A DNA stretch of 12,522 nucleotides, taken from the NCBI RefSeq assembly GCF_000003605.2, contig NW_003113987.1, forward strand, positions 7,747 through 20,268, read 5' to 3'. The position numbers and the translations under genes were made by a program. Within the stretch, counting starts at the first letter, position 1; every line of letters begins with the position of its first letter. The notes beneath the pieces are model-generated. The model was not told the DNA's origin and searched no databases. It saw only the letters and a program-made list of their open reading frames with translations. This document shows, in pieces, positions 1-8,579 of the stretch. The DNA comes from Saccoglossus kowalevskii. Taxonomy: Eukaryota > Hemichordata > Enteropneusta > Harrimaniidae.

Positions 1-575
1 TACGGGGTATGCATCCTGCAAAATGAAACAAATAATTGCCATAGTTACTAAGAGGCACATCGCATACTTGATAATATAACAGCAGAAAAGTAAATCACAC
101 GCGATGAAAAAAGTTACCTTTATATATGTATTATTTAACAATTGCAAGACTCTATAATTCAAATTACGTTACTTACTGGCCAGTATTCACCTTTTACTCT
201 CATGGGCAACACAGCTCGGACAAAGGATAACACAGTTGCAGGCAAAGTGTACTGACAATTGGGTGGGCCGACACTTTTTTTCTGCGTAATAAAAAACAAA
301 TTATATATATTGACGAAGACGCATTCTAAGATGTAATGTAGAACATTTACTACATACATATATGACATGTTTCTGACGAGTAATTAATTTTAGTATTATG
401 TGAAAACGCGAAAATGGTGAAATAAAATACTTACGTAGAGAGCATGAGCCCATGTGCAGTAACACAGCCATCTAATTTTCCGTTGACATTGCTCTTTTAG
501 TTTTCTATCGCTAGCAGTGTTTTCAATCCATTCACATAACATATGATTCTGTATTGTGAAAACGACGTGTGAAAT
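1..575 (-). CDS. Partial spliced gene, three exon segments, protein not recognised
   Basis: Three minus-strand segments join in one frame: 575-435 (47 codons), 281-177 (35 codons) and 15-1 (5 codons, cut by the window edge). Donors read CTAC|GTAAGT and GCCA|GTAAGT. Acceptors read TTATTACGCAG|AAA and TTTCATTTTGCAG|GAT. Each junction is phase 0 and the joined frame has no stop. The first segment contains IENTASDRKLKEQCQRKIRW and then a Cys/Trp-rich patch, LCYCTWAHALY. The second contains GPPNCQYTLPATVLSFVRAV and ends GEYWP; the third begins DAYPV. I see no signal peptide or clear membrane span. I recognise no family, so no function is proposed. The 5' start is unsettled. Either an acceptor lies at 576-578 (ACCAG|ATT, phase 0) or near 597 (CCAAG|TG, phase 1), or this is the first exon with ATG at 542-540. 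The gene continues beyond coordinate 1. Confidence 0.72.
16..176 (-). other. Short intron (161 bp), phase 0
   Basis: The minus-strand donor GTAAGTAACG begins at 176. The acceptor ends at 16 after the pyrimidine-rich tract TTTGTTTCATTTTGCAG. It joins codon CCA to codon GAT without a frame change. The two adjacent introns are almost the same size, as expected for a compact invertebrate gene. Confidence 0.68.
282..434 (-). other. Short intron (153 bp), phase 0
   Basis: The minus-strand donor GTAAGTATTT begins at 434. The acceptor ends at 282, preceded by a T-rich tract and TTACGCAG. The reading frames on both sides agree (TAC| then |AAA). The sequence inside is AT-rich with nothing else recognised. 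Confidence 0.72.
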
Positions 576-608
576 CTGGTCAGCGTGTGTGGTCACTTGG
601 AGAACACA

Positions 609-616
609 TATTTATA
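609..616 (-). promoter_or_regulatory. Possible TATA box (TATAAATA)
   Basis: The minus-strand octamer TATAAATA lies 67 bp upstream of the in-frame ATG at 542-540. If 435-575 belongs to the first exon, this would place a start site near 580-585 with a short leader. In DNA this AT-rich the octamer could easily be chance. The competing reading is that an intron ends at 576 or 597. Confidence 0.2.
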
Positions 617-989
617 CCAGGGAAGTACGATCCCCCACTGTTAAGGTTGTATTTCGTTATTCGTGTGTTATAAATTTCACCTGAACTCATTCACCATGCA
701 TGAAATATACCTATTATGACAGAGCAAATAGATACCGCAGTTAAAGACTGGCTGTGCTGAGATGTTGTATGTGCATTTTATGTACAGGTGCATATGGTAC
801 ATTTGGTACAACACTAAATGATGTAGTATATCGTGTAAATATACAAGTTTTGAATGAAGATATCTCTGATATCAAACTATTAATGTTATCTAGTGTTCGA
901 TGTATAGTTAATAATTAACAAAATGTCAATATATTAACATTCCGACACTATGTATATTGACGTGGGTGAATGACCACAGTTGAACTCAC

Positions 990-1043
990 CGTCGGCGAGA
1001 TGTTTACTTCTAAACCAAATGCAAATTTAAGACATAAACTATA
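990..1043 (-). CDS. Candidate upstream coding exon of the left-edge gene
   Basis: A strong minus-strand donor, CCGACG|GTGAGTTC, begins at 989. Upstream of it a frame is open for 18 codons (ends GLEVNISPT) in phase 0, which matches a phase-0 entry at 575 across a 414-bp intron. A second reading ends in phase 1 and would fit the alternative acceptor near 597. The GC-rich CTCGCCGACG stands out in this AT-rich context. The exon's 5' limit is not clear: several weak AGs lie at about 1010-1070. The region could instead hold a stray donor-like site. Confidence 0.3.
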
Positions 1044-1858
1044 TTATTTGGGAAATATTGTTGCTAAGTTGCTAAAGAAATATGGATGTTAAAACCATAT
1101 GTTACAGCACAAGATATAGCGTTTTCTACGTTCTCAAATAGAACTGTTATCCTGTTTTAGGTAAGTGACCGTGTGATACGGGTGACATTAATTGTAATAG
1201 AAGTTACCAGTATGTTAAAACTTGATCTGAAACATCAGTTCATATTTCATATTGCAATCAGCGTCCATGACTTACAAGCAGCTTGTTATAAAATGATGAT
1301 TTGCCCCGGTGCTTTGTTCATAAATACCACTTTGTAAAATCTGTTTGTATTACAAATCTGAGATCCAGCTTGTCATTGTTCAAAAAGTCACGCAATTAAA
1401 TTGTTTACAGGGAGTAGCAAGGTGCTAGTCGGAATACACATCTGAAGCCAGCGGATTTCCCTTAGTGGTAAAATACATTTTCTGTAGTTTATATAAAAAT
1501 ATCAATAATTTGCCTGAATATTTGCCTTTTCACACTTTGTTTATTCAAATAGATGATTATGAGTGTTACTGCGCCCAAGAATGTGCGCTAATATCAATGA
1601 CTGACACGTATTACAGACGCTTAATGTCCATAACTGCTATGTGAGTAGGGTTACATTAAGTCTGAGACACTGGAATAAAGGTACAGTGCGATATATGTAA
1701 CAGAAATAGAATAAACGTTTTGTTCGATTTCGAAACGATTTCGTGGCTTAAAATTGTTACGTATAGATTTAGTTTACAATTTTTCATACTGCATCTGAAT
1801 AATACATATGTTTGTTCATCCTATGTTATGAACAGGATCCTCGTGGTCAGGAATTTGA
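1044..1858. other. Intergenic or intronic stretch, nothing firm
   Basis: AT-rich sequence with no long open frame. A donor-like AGGTAAGTGACC on the plus strand near 1158-1169 has stops in all three frames close upstream. A minus-strand GTAAGT at 1269-1274 has only a short ATG-less frame before it, in a phase that does not fit the downstream exon. One TGCGCCC heptamer lies at 1570-1576. Confidence 0.5.
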
Positions 1859-2227
1859 GAGCTTCGTCTCGATTGGCTGATAAGACTTAAACGTAGAGAT
1901 TCTTTCCAAATTATTTTTTTTTTCATTACAGATAGTCCAGCGTTATTCATCAATTTCCCTCCTTTTCAGCTCTCTTACAGAAGGTTACACACTCTCAATC
2001 TTAATAGTGAAGTCTATAAAGCGTGGCAGATTAAATATGTCATGAGCCAATCGCTGCAGCCATTGGCACAATCACGGGATTACCAGGGATGTATATCACG
2101 GCTAAAGCCTTGCAAAGTCGCGACAAGTAAATACAACATATTTATCAAATCCCTGAAATATATGTCTATAGTCTTAACCTTAAACATGCAAGTTGTTGAT
2201 TCTAAACAGCAGTGCAACGGCGTATGA
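1859..2227 (+). CDS. Open frame with tandem splice-acceptor tracts; weak terminal-exon candidate
   Basis: One plus-strand frame is open for 123 codons, from just after a TGA to a TGA at 2225-2227. It contains two strong acceptor-like tracts: a T run followed by CATTACAG at about 1921-1931, and TTTCCCTCCTTTTCAG ending at 1969. From the first acceptor the reading gives SPALFINFPPFQLSYRRLHT and later SQSLQPLAQSRDYQGCISRL, unlike any family I know. The first ATG is at 2042. About 1940-2130 is GC-richer than its surroundings. A possible donor, ACAA|GTAAAT, begins at 2126. Other frames over 2045-2130 also look coding-like by composition, so base composition alone could be the cause. By rough reckoning an open frame this long is uncommon by chance here, but not impossible. 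Confidence 0.2.
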   Translation, partial: ELRLDWLIRLKRRDSFQIIFFFITDSPALFINFPPFQLSYRRLHTLNLNSEVYKAWQIKYVMSQSLQPLAQSRDYQGCISRLKPCKVATSKYNIFIKSLKYMSIVLTLNMQVVDSKQQCNGV

Positions 2228-2772
2228 ACCAAATGTGCGAACGTGAAGTCCCTATCATAACACTATGTTTTATATTGCGCAATTTAGTATTCTCGGTCAC
2301 GGTGTATGATAAGGTAGATAGCCTGTCTTAATATTTACATGTGTTGTAAATTGAGCTACATTTCCCGTACTGGACTGTTGATAACCTGAAAGGTTTGGTG
2401 CATATTTCACGGCGTAGATCAATGACCATATGTAAATATTCATCGCTTTTAATGTTATGTTTGACTGTTCACACTTATTTCGATTGAGTCAATTCCTGTT
2501 GTAATGTGAAAATAACTCATAATTAATGGTTTTTCTAAAGCAGTATATGAAAACATCTTCTTTTAAATTGGTTAGTAGTTGTTTGTCGTTTTTTCAGTTG
2601 TAGTAATAATACATAAAGTCAAACGTCGAACACATGTGCCCAGGATATGAAATGGTCGTTCCCCACAAAGTTGGCTACATTGAGTTCAGAATCTTCTCAA
2701 CTAGAGAAAAACTAAATTGATATCTTATTCATCCTGAAACTTTGTTCGTAACCGTATAATCTCCTGCTTTAC
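2228..2772. other. AT-rich spacer, no feature recognised
   Basis: There is no open frame of note, no repeat match to the rest of the window that I can see, and no structured RNA. Confidence 0.5.
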
Positions 2773-2885
2773 TTGCGTTAATAGGACTTGTCATCAACCT
2801 GCGAGAATGTCAATATGTATTTTATGCAATCAAGGAATATTTTGTATAGATATATGATGCTAAAGTTAAAGTCAATTCAGGTTCA
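2773..2885 (+). repeat. R1 repeat, copy A, block 1
   Basis: This 113-bp block matches 9037-9149 in the same orientation and at the same length, with about ten mismatches by eye. Shared anchors include TTGCGTTAATAG at the start and TTGTATAGATATATGAT inside. Similarity stops abruptly after CAATTCAG and TTCA. In copy B the next R1 block follows after about 46 bp; here it follows after about 795 bp. Confidence 0.9.
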
Positions 2886-3680
2886 TTATCTAACATGTTT
2901 AGCATTACAAATTCACCAATACGAGGATAAAGGTCATTATGATAATACCTTCTGTTTGATCTACTGAAATACAAAAATATGTGAAATTTAAACATTATTG
3001 AACGTGTTTCTCACAGGAAACTATTATGGAGCACCGATGTGCACAACTTTTCAAAATGTTTCAACGTATCGAATTTATTGACAGGGAACATGCCATAACA
3101 TTACCTGCTTATGTCATGCATCTTAAAAACAGAATATTAATCGTAAATTAGCTTAATGCTATTATCGTACATGTGTGATTAACAAATACTGAAATGTTAT
3201 TCAATGCGTCGAATTTTTTTCAATTTTTATAACATAGTTTTGTTCAAACCAACTGTAAGAAACCCGTAAAAATGTTTACTGTTTGTCACTGACAGTTACT
3301 AATCGAACCAGTAGAGGTATGGGATATTAATATATGTATTGTGTATAACAGGCACTTATGTGATAGTGATCGTGTAGTGCGCCCACTATCATAATTTACA
3401 TCAATGCAGACTCATTGCTAAATGTCACGAGTTCACGGTTTTTGTCACCCATAGTTTTCAGTATGTGAGTAAATACATATCGTAGATAAACTCATACGTA
3501 TTTCACTGTCATAAGTATTTCTTCAAGAAGATATTGCACAAATCCAATGTAATTCGAATACGCTGTGCGCTCTTTTTTGATTTCAAATTAAAGAAATGCT
3601 TTTCTGTGCCCCTTGAATATTGTATCAAAAGGTATCTTTTTTTCGAACAGATGGATTAACTGTAATACTTTAGAACTTTA
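2886..3680. other. About 795 bp present in copy A and absent from copy B
   Basis: This sequence separates R1 blocks that are nearly adjacent in copy B. It is either an insertion in A or a deletion in B. I see no terminal inverted repeats at its edges and no coding frame. It contains a perfect 8-bp hairpin at 3361-3391. Confidence 0.6.
3361..3391. repeat. Small inverted repeat (8-bp arms)
   Basis: TGATAGTG at 3361-3368 and CACTATCA at 3384-3391 are perfect complements around a 15-base loop that contains GTGCGCC. A G-T and a T-A pair extend the stem. No function is assigned. Confidence 0.6.
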
Positions 3681-3987
3681 TTGTATTTAGTGCCGATTAC
3701 ATAAGTGTAAAAATAACTTTAACCACATATATTTGAACAAATCAAAGAAAAATTCAATTATATTCATTGATGAAAAATGTAATTATTTCATACACAATGA
3801 TTCGTTTCTTTGTGTATAAATAACTGCTAACCATTAACATACTCACATGTAGAAAACAGTGTGCCGAATACCCTTATTTCGTGGTGATCAATACATTGAA
3901 GACTTAACATATTACATCTAATAAGGATTTTGATTTTTTGCTCGGGCGTTTCAATCACCAGCGCCATCACAGTTTGTTCGCCTATTT

Positions 3988-3993
3988 CACGTG
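3988..3993. promoter_or_regulatory. E-box palindrome CACGTG
   Basis: CACGTG is kept in copy B at 9620-9625. It is a known bHLH target motif. Here it may simply be inherited with the repeat. Confidence 0.2.
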
Positions 3994-3996
3994 ACA

Positions 3997-4011
3997 AGGT
4001 CAGTGTGACCT
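3997..4011. promoter_or_regulatory. Perfect inverted AGGTCA repeat, 3-bp spacer (nuclear-receptor type)
   Basis: The 15-mer AGGTCAGTGTGACCT matches the palindromic steroid/nuclear-receptor half-site arrangement with 3-bp spacing exactly. It sits 3 bp after CACGTG and just before a second palindrome. The paralogous position in copy B (about 9629-9641) has lost it. The motif match is seen directly; binding is only a possibility, because the flanking sequence is a non-coding repeat and no nearby promoter is identified. Confidence 0.3.
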
Positions 4012-4014
4012 ATC

Positions 4015-4029
4015 GAACTGAATCAGTTC
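4015..4029. repeat. 15-bp palindrome GAACTGAATCAGTTC
   Basis: Arms GAACTGA and TCAGTTC flank a single A. It lies 3 bp after the inverted AGGTCA repeat. The left arm is deleted in copy B. Confidence 0.6.
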
Positions 4030-4653
4030 AGTAATCTGTCAGAAGTATTTGCCTTGATGTTAATGATTGACACAATGTAAAAGCATTACACTCCATTGCT
4101 ACGGGAGTGGGTAGTGGTAGAGGTCAAAAACCCTAACAACAGCACCTGTAAATATCAGCGTATAGTGCGCCCTCCAAATACGAATCCCGAGTATGAGTAC
4201 ACTCATTTATGATTGTAAATTTATATGTGGTATATTTGATTAAATTTATTACACATATTATATCATGTGATATTGAAACGCATTCTATGGCATAGTTTTT
4301 TTTTTATTTTTTACTTTTACTTTAATTAATACTTGCTATTATTATTACACCACTAAATTTGTTGTCGAATTAAACACGGATGGAATTAATTCGTGTCACA
4401 GTGTTGAGTAGCGTGTTTTCAAGTAATGTAATAAATTGCTATTACATGGACAACGATGAATTGTGTTTAAACATGATATCTGAAAATAATATCTCAGTAT
4501 CGATATACCATTTATTGAGCGTATTACTGAATCATACATGCTGATCGGCATACACTGTCAAAATCATAGTACTTGTTATTTTGAAAATGTTAGGCTGTGT
4601 TTAAAGGCTTGTAAATACAATAATACGTCGCTGTAAATAACATAGTAATTGAG

Positions 4654-4661
4654 TGACGTCA
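4654..4661. promoter_or_regulatory. CRE-type palindrome TGACGTCA, copy A
   Basis: This is a full CREB/ATF consensus octamer. It is unchanged in copy B at 10273-10280 and altered to TGAAGTTA in fragment C. Retention in A and B may only reflect recent shared ancestry. Confidence 0.25.
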
Positions 4662-4807
4662 AGTATGTTAACGTAACGTGATAATTTAATTCGTATATTA
4701 CTCACTTGATTGACTTAGTAAAATTGTATATACAATCTTCGTGCAAATTTATGTAATAGTCACCAACCAACAACATGCTTATATGTAAAAATCATTGACA
4801 CACACAC

Positions 4808-4817
4808 CCTCTAGAGG
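4808..4817. repeat. 10-bp palindrome CCTCTAGAGG, conserved in both R1 copies
   Basis: It is identical at 10418-10427 and is followed in both copies by CCGTCATCGGTTTTTAA. No function is assigned. Confidence 0.5.
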
Positions 4818-4975
4818 CCGTCATCGGTTTTTAAGGTAATCCATGATTGTAGTGGAATTGTTTAACATAAATATGACAAGATTAATTACACTGAATAATT
4901 ATATATATGCCAGAAGAAGAAGAAAAATTACAAAGAAAATGTTTGTTAGGAACAGAAACATTAATATCATCAATT

Positions 4976-5115
4976 TAATTAATCTGATTTTTATCATTTA
5001 GGTACCAATTTCGGCACGTCACTATTTGAGCAGATGCTGTCACTGAATCACACGGGATATTTAGTTACTCTGCATATATGATTGTTGCTACAATCAGTTC
5101 CTTCTAATATATAAT
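4976..5115 (+). repeat. R1 repeat, copy A, block 3
   Basis: This block matches 10872-10998. Shared strings include CACTGAATCACACGGGATAT and TATATGATTGTT. Only about 60 bp separates it from the main block here, whereas in copy B about 345 bp containing an R2 copy intervenes. Confidence 0.88.
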
Positions 5116-5852
5116 GCCCTTTGTTGAACATAGTATCTCCACTTGCTTTGACCAAAGTGTTCATCTATCGTCAAAATAAATCAAGTCTCAAGACGCTTTA
5201 GTTAACAAAATAAAAACATAACAGGTAGAAAGAATTAAAAAATATAGTTTAGTAAGGCGCCTAATTTGAACAGCAGTCCCAATTTTAAACTTTGGTCTCT
5301 GTAACTTGACAACACCTAGTTATCAATGTATGTGTCACTATTTATATTTACCCGTGGTACAGACTGATACGAATACAATAGAATTTCCTTATAATATGTT
5401 ATAAATTTTTATGATAAGATTGATACCAATCTAACTTCCTTGTAATAGGTAATGTATTAGAATGTGACCTCAAAACACTTTAATATACTAGCCAAAGCAG
5501 TCGTTCCCATCGTAGACAACGATGTGCATGTTTACTGATAATATCACAAGATGTAAAAGTCTGTCAAAACAATAACATAACACGTTTATATTAAGCTATC
5601 ATAAGCTATTCACTATCGTGTAATTCGAGCCATCGATTGCCATCGATTACACTGCAAGATGAGCCATATCGACATGAAACAACAAGTCATTTTACAATTA
5701 TGTTTTCAAATATTATTTTACTATCCACATTTTCAAAGTTCGAACTTATTATGAATAATAACTGTTTTATACATACACTAATCTTTTCTAAATGTATATT
5801 TTTAAATTTTGCCTTAGTTAAATACCAACACAAATTGGAGGGCATGATTAAT
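5116..5852. other. AT-rich spacer with one small tandem duplication
   Basis: A 10-bp unit, GCCATCGATT, is repeated exactly twice at 5629-5648. No gene or longer repeat was recognised. A 72-codon ATG frame at 5637-5855 is AT-rich, starts inside the tandem unit and looks like chance. Confidence 0.5.
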
Positions 5853-6000
5853 TAGTGTCGTCCATATATTTATTGCACTCTATGTGAAATAGACTCTACA
5901 TTTCACACCATTTGCTCATTCAACTGACGGTACATGCTCGTCTTTGTAATAATAGTGTTATCTACCCATTACATCACTATTTTAATATGTTATTTAAAAA
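5853..6000 (+). repeat. R3 repeat, copy 1, block 1
   Basis: This block is similar to 8121-8272 in the same orientation. Anchors include TATATTTATTG, TGCTCATTCAACTGA, ATGCTCGTC and CCCATTA followed by ATCACTATTT. It is more diverged than R1, at roughly 70-75% by eye, with small gaps. Confidence 0.75.
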
Positions 6001-6357
6001 AAATAAAATAGGCAGTAATTAAAATGATAAAATAAAATATATAAAATGTATTATGAATCATGCAATCATAGATTAAGTGTAATAAATTTAGGTTCATACC
6101 AATAATATGATTTCAATACTATTTGCTGTGATTGGTTTACGGCTTTCGTTAGTCACGTATTTTTAATATAGCTGCATAAGTAGGAACGATACCTAGTCAA
6201 AAGAGATCAGGACCGTAAACTAGGCCGACTGTTTAAGATATATGTTATATTTGCCAAATGCAGGTGTAAATAAACAATTATAAAACGCTTTAGAAAATTG
6301 TAGAAACAGGTGTAGGATAACTAATTCTCAGTTTACTAAATTGCAAATAAATAAACT
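6001..6357. other. R3 interior, very AT-rich, poorly conserved
   Basis: This stretch lies between the two recognisable R3 blocks and corresponds in position to 8273-8579. It starts with an A-rich run, and alignment is too weak to claim homology base by base. No gene was seen. Confidence 0.4.
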
Positions 6358-6440
6358 GTACAATTAACATGCTGCAGTTTCAACAGGTCAATGGCCGACA
6401 TCAGAAGCAGATATAAATATTAGTGTGATGTTGTTATTGT
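6358..6440 (+). repeat. R3 repeat, copy 1, block 2
   Basis: This block is similar to 8580-8652. Anchors are GACCGAC/GGCCGAC with CTCAGA/ATCAGA, followed by AAATATTA and GTTGTTGTT-like runs. Block spacing is close to that in the second copy (about 505 versus 460 bp), which supports one unit. Confidence 0.65.
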
Positions 6441-6683
6441 AAACAAGATTTAAAAAAAAAAATTAACTATAACAGGATTATATCCAAAGAAAAATTTGAT
6501 AAATATCTGATGAAGGCGGTTTTTGTATTGTCTGTAAAGTCCTGGAATAGAAGTGACTATTTACCACTGCCTGTGTGTGTACACAAACATTTTTTCAATT
6601 TACAGAAAGTCGAAATTCAGTAAGTCGTCTTGAGTATTTATGCGCATGTTCAATATTGACATGATTGAGTACAAATTCATTAT

Positions 6684-7030
6684 CATTCTACTAGTCTATG
6701 AGCAGAGCCTGTACGGGCCAGTTGGTAATGGTGACACTCTTTCAAAATATGAATGTGTTGTGCGCCCTCTAAATTTGACATTCAACTGTGATCATGTGCT
6801 TTATTTAGGTACATTCTATATAATTCGTCTTGGCGTGACATCAAAATGGGAATAATAAAGTATGCAGGTAATTTCTGATATTCACACATGAGAAATATAT
6901 AAGGACTACCAAAAAACATACAGTAAAGGTTAAATTCATATGAATTATACCGATTGTATTGTCTTCAAGTGTGTTGTGTATGATAATCTCGCTGTACGAA
7001 TTACATTAAGGCACAGAGTCATCCAGTTGA
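6684..7030 (+). repeat. R2 repeat, free copy
   Basis: This block aligns with 10539-10828 in the same orientation. Shared strings include CTACTAGTCT/CCACTAGTCT, ACATTCAAC, TCATGTG/CCATGTG, TTCRTCTTGGCGT, GGGAATAATA and, at the far end, GAGTCATCCA. Identity is about 70% with gaps. A 71-codon frame across it (6640-6855) is not preserved in the other copy, so I do not call a protein. Confidence 0.78.
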
Positions 7031-7672
7031 TACCAAATTACTTCAAACTTACTTAGAAGGTGTATAGCAAGATAATTACAAAATCGCCACACGCTTCTTT
7101 CAGTAAGTCTACTATGCTCGGATATTGAGCGACCAACAGACAGTTGATCTCGCCATGACAAGTACCTTGTTTGACAAGAAGTCTGATGTACTCAGTGTCA
7201 ACACTTATTTAAATATGCATAGCAATGCTACTAATCAGTTAGCGTGGTTTTAGCTCTCGAATATAACGTCATATATCAAACGGGCACGTCTTAATCTTTA
7301 TGAATATTATAAAGTGGGGTCAAAACAGAACTGACTGCTCCCTTGCCATTCGTTAACGAAGCATCGCCACCGAAGGAATAACTTCGAGAATCACAGCTAA
7401 AATCCTAATTGTGATTACTCACCGCCAACTCATCAATTGAAATTACGTGAAGAACCAAACTTTTAGAAATCAGGAGTGTTAGAAATTCACTTGGCAGTCA
7501 TTACCCACGGATAAACCGTCAGTATATGTAACACACAGGAGTCAGTGTTTCACCCACGAACATGAGCGATGCGATATGTCGTGTCTGTTATTGAATTTCA
7601 TGTCAATGATTAACATATTAACTATTTAATACTGTCTGCAGCGGCAACCCACACGAACCTGTATAACACGAT
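7031..7672. other. Spacer, slightly GC-richer; one perfect 12-bp palindrome
   Basis: TTCGTTAACGAA at 7349-7360 is a perfect palindrome. A minus-strand donor-like GGCG|GTGAGT begins at 7422, with a 25-codon open frame upstream of it that lacks a convincing acceptor. No gene is called. Confidence 0.4.
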
Positions 7673-7966
7673 ATGTTTAGCGCCATCTTGAAACTGTACT
7701 CGTCTACCACTTGCTTTTATGATGCAAAAGTTCTGATGAATATTTTAACAACGCCATGCATGGTAACATCAACAATACAACGAGAACAACGTTTTAGTTT
7801 GGTCACCGATTGGAAGAAGACATTTTTTACTGTGTTATGTCTGCGTTTAAAGTTACTCTATTATTCGAGACGATTTCACTATGAGATTATGGTACACCAT
7901 TGCCTCTATGGTTTAAATTGTATTTTTTCAGCAAATTTTAATCTAGCAAGTGAATTTGCTGTGTAA
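7673..7966 (+). CDS. 97-codon open frame, probably chance
   Basis: This is the longest ATG-started frame in the window. It begins right after an in-frame stop and ends at TAA. The composition is rich in Leu, Phe, Tyr and Cys, as random AT-rich translation would give, and no motif or domain is recognised. It has no repeat partner elsewhere in the window and no obvious promoter or splice sites. It is listed only because of its length. Confidence 0.1.
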   Translation: MFSAILKLYSSTTCFYDAKVLMNILTTPCMVTSTIQREQRFSLVTDWKKTFFTVLCLRLKLLYYSRRFHYEIMVHHCLYGLNCIFSANFNLASEFAV

Positions 7967-8120
7967 TTAGGTTCTACAAGAGGTGCCTATTTCCGTGCGA
8001 TGAACTACTTTATTATCAGCTAACATTGCGATAATTTAACTGTATGTAAAGTAGTGAAGTGACACAGCTCGATACATAATTAGTGTACTGCTCTATGTTT
8101 AACCCTGTATCTTCACCTAA

Positions 8121-8272
8121 TTTGTCGTCGTTATATTTATTGTGTGCTCTATGTGTACCAGACTCTCCATGGCAACCACCTGCTCATTCAACTGAACCTA
8201 ATGCTCGTCATTGGGATATTAGCTTAATCTCCCCATTATATCACTATTTCATTATAATATGTTATTAAACAA
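8121..8272 (+). repeat. R3 repeat, copy 2, block 1
   Basis: Partner of 5853-6000. A 61-codon ATG frame crosses it but is not conserved in the partner copy, so it is treated as non-coding. Confidence 0.75.
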
Positions 8273-8579
8273 GTAAAAGAAATAATAATCTGCTGTAAAT
8301 AGCTATTTCATTCGTTTTTTTAAATAACATAAAACTACATTGCAGAATATGCAATGTAATCCAGTATTGCAATGACAAAAATGATAGAATAAGTACAAAA
8401 GCAAGGTTTGCAACAGTTTGTTTATTAAGCATATTATAATTGTGAACAAATACTGATTGTGCGACTGTGTCAGTAACCTTAACATCCAGTGCTTGATCAG
8501 TGAAGCGCGTCGAGTACATGTATTTGCGCTGATGTTAATTATTGACGATGTATAAATAGAATGATCAACTTTGCGTTAG
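8273..8579. other. R3 interior, copy 2, with a short R1-like segment
   Basis: Positions 8515-8552 (GTATTTGCGCTGATGTTAAT and onward) resemble R1 at about 4044-4081 and 9662-9699. This suggests that R3 and R1 share or have exchanged sequence. The minus-strand frames here are AT-rich shadows. Confidence 0.45.

Larger units (their letters stand above)
3681..4915 (+). repeat. R1 repeat, copy A, main block
   Basis: This block matches 9196-10526 in the same orientation, once the 143-bp insertion in B is removed. Over a 166-bp stretch (about 4130-4295) I count roughly a dozen differences, so identity is near 90-93%. No reading frame is shared between the copies, so the unit looks non-coding. Part of it (about 4510-4706) recurs a third time at 11091-11291. 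I saw no long terminal repeats or terminal inverted repeats. A dispersed non-autonomous element and a local segmental duplication are both possible. Confidence 0.92.

Noticed and set aside
159-368. A 69-codon continuous frame on the minus strand
   Set aside because: Only 177-281 is supported as coding. The N-terminal part translates intron sequence upstream of the acceptor, and the last residues run past the donor.
1150-1170. Plus-strand donor AGGTAAGTGACC
   Set aside because: All three frames meet stops within a short distance upstream, so no coding exon fits. A non-coding exon cannot be excluded.
1715-1745. Possible tRNA B-box-like GTTCGATTTCGAAAC
   Set aside because: No A box at the right distance, no acceptor-stem pairing and no cloverleaf. 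It is an AT-rich palindromic stretch.
5637-5855. 72-codon frame (+)
   Set aside because: AT-driven composition (Asn, Ile, Phe, Leu), starts in a 10-bp tandem duplication, and has no splice or promoter context.
6640-6855. 71-codon frame (+) across R2
   Set aside because: The frame is not kept in the second R2 copy, so it is not under coding constraint.
7349-7360. Perfect palindrome TTCGTTAACGAA as a regulatory site
   Set aside because: Single occurrence, no matching factor motif I can name with confidence, and no adjacent gene.
8083-8268. 61-codon frame (+) in R3
   Set aside because: The frame is not kept in the first R3 copy.
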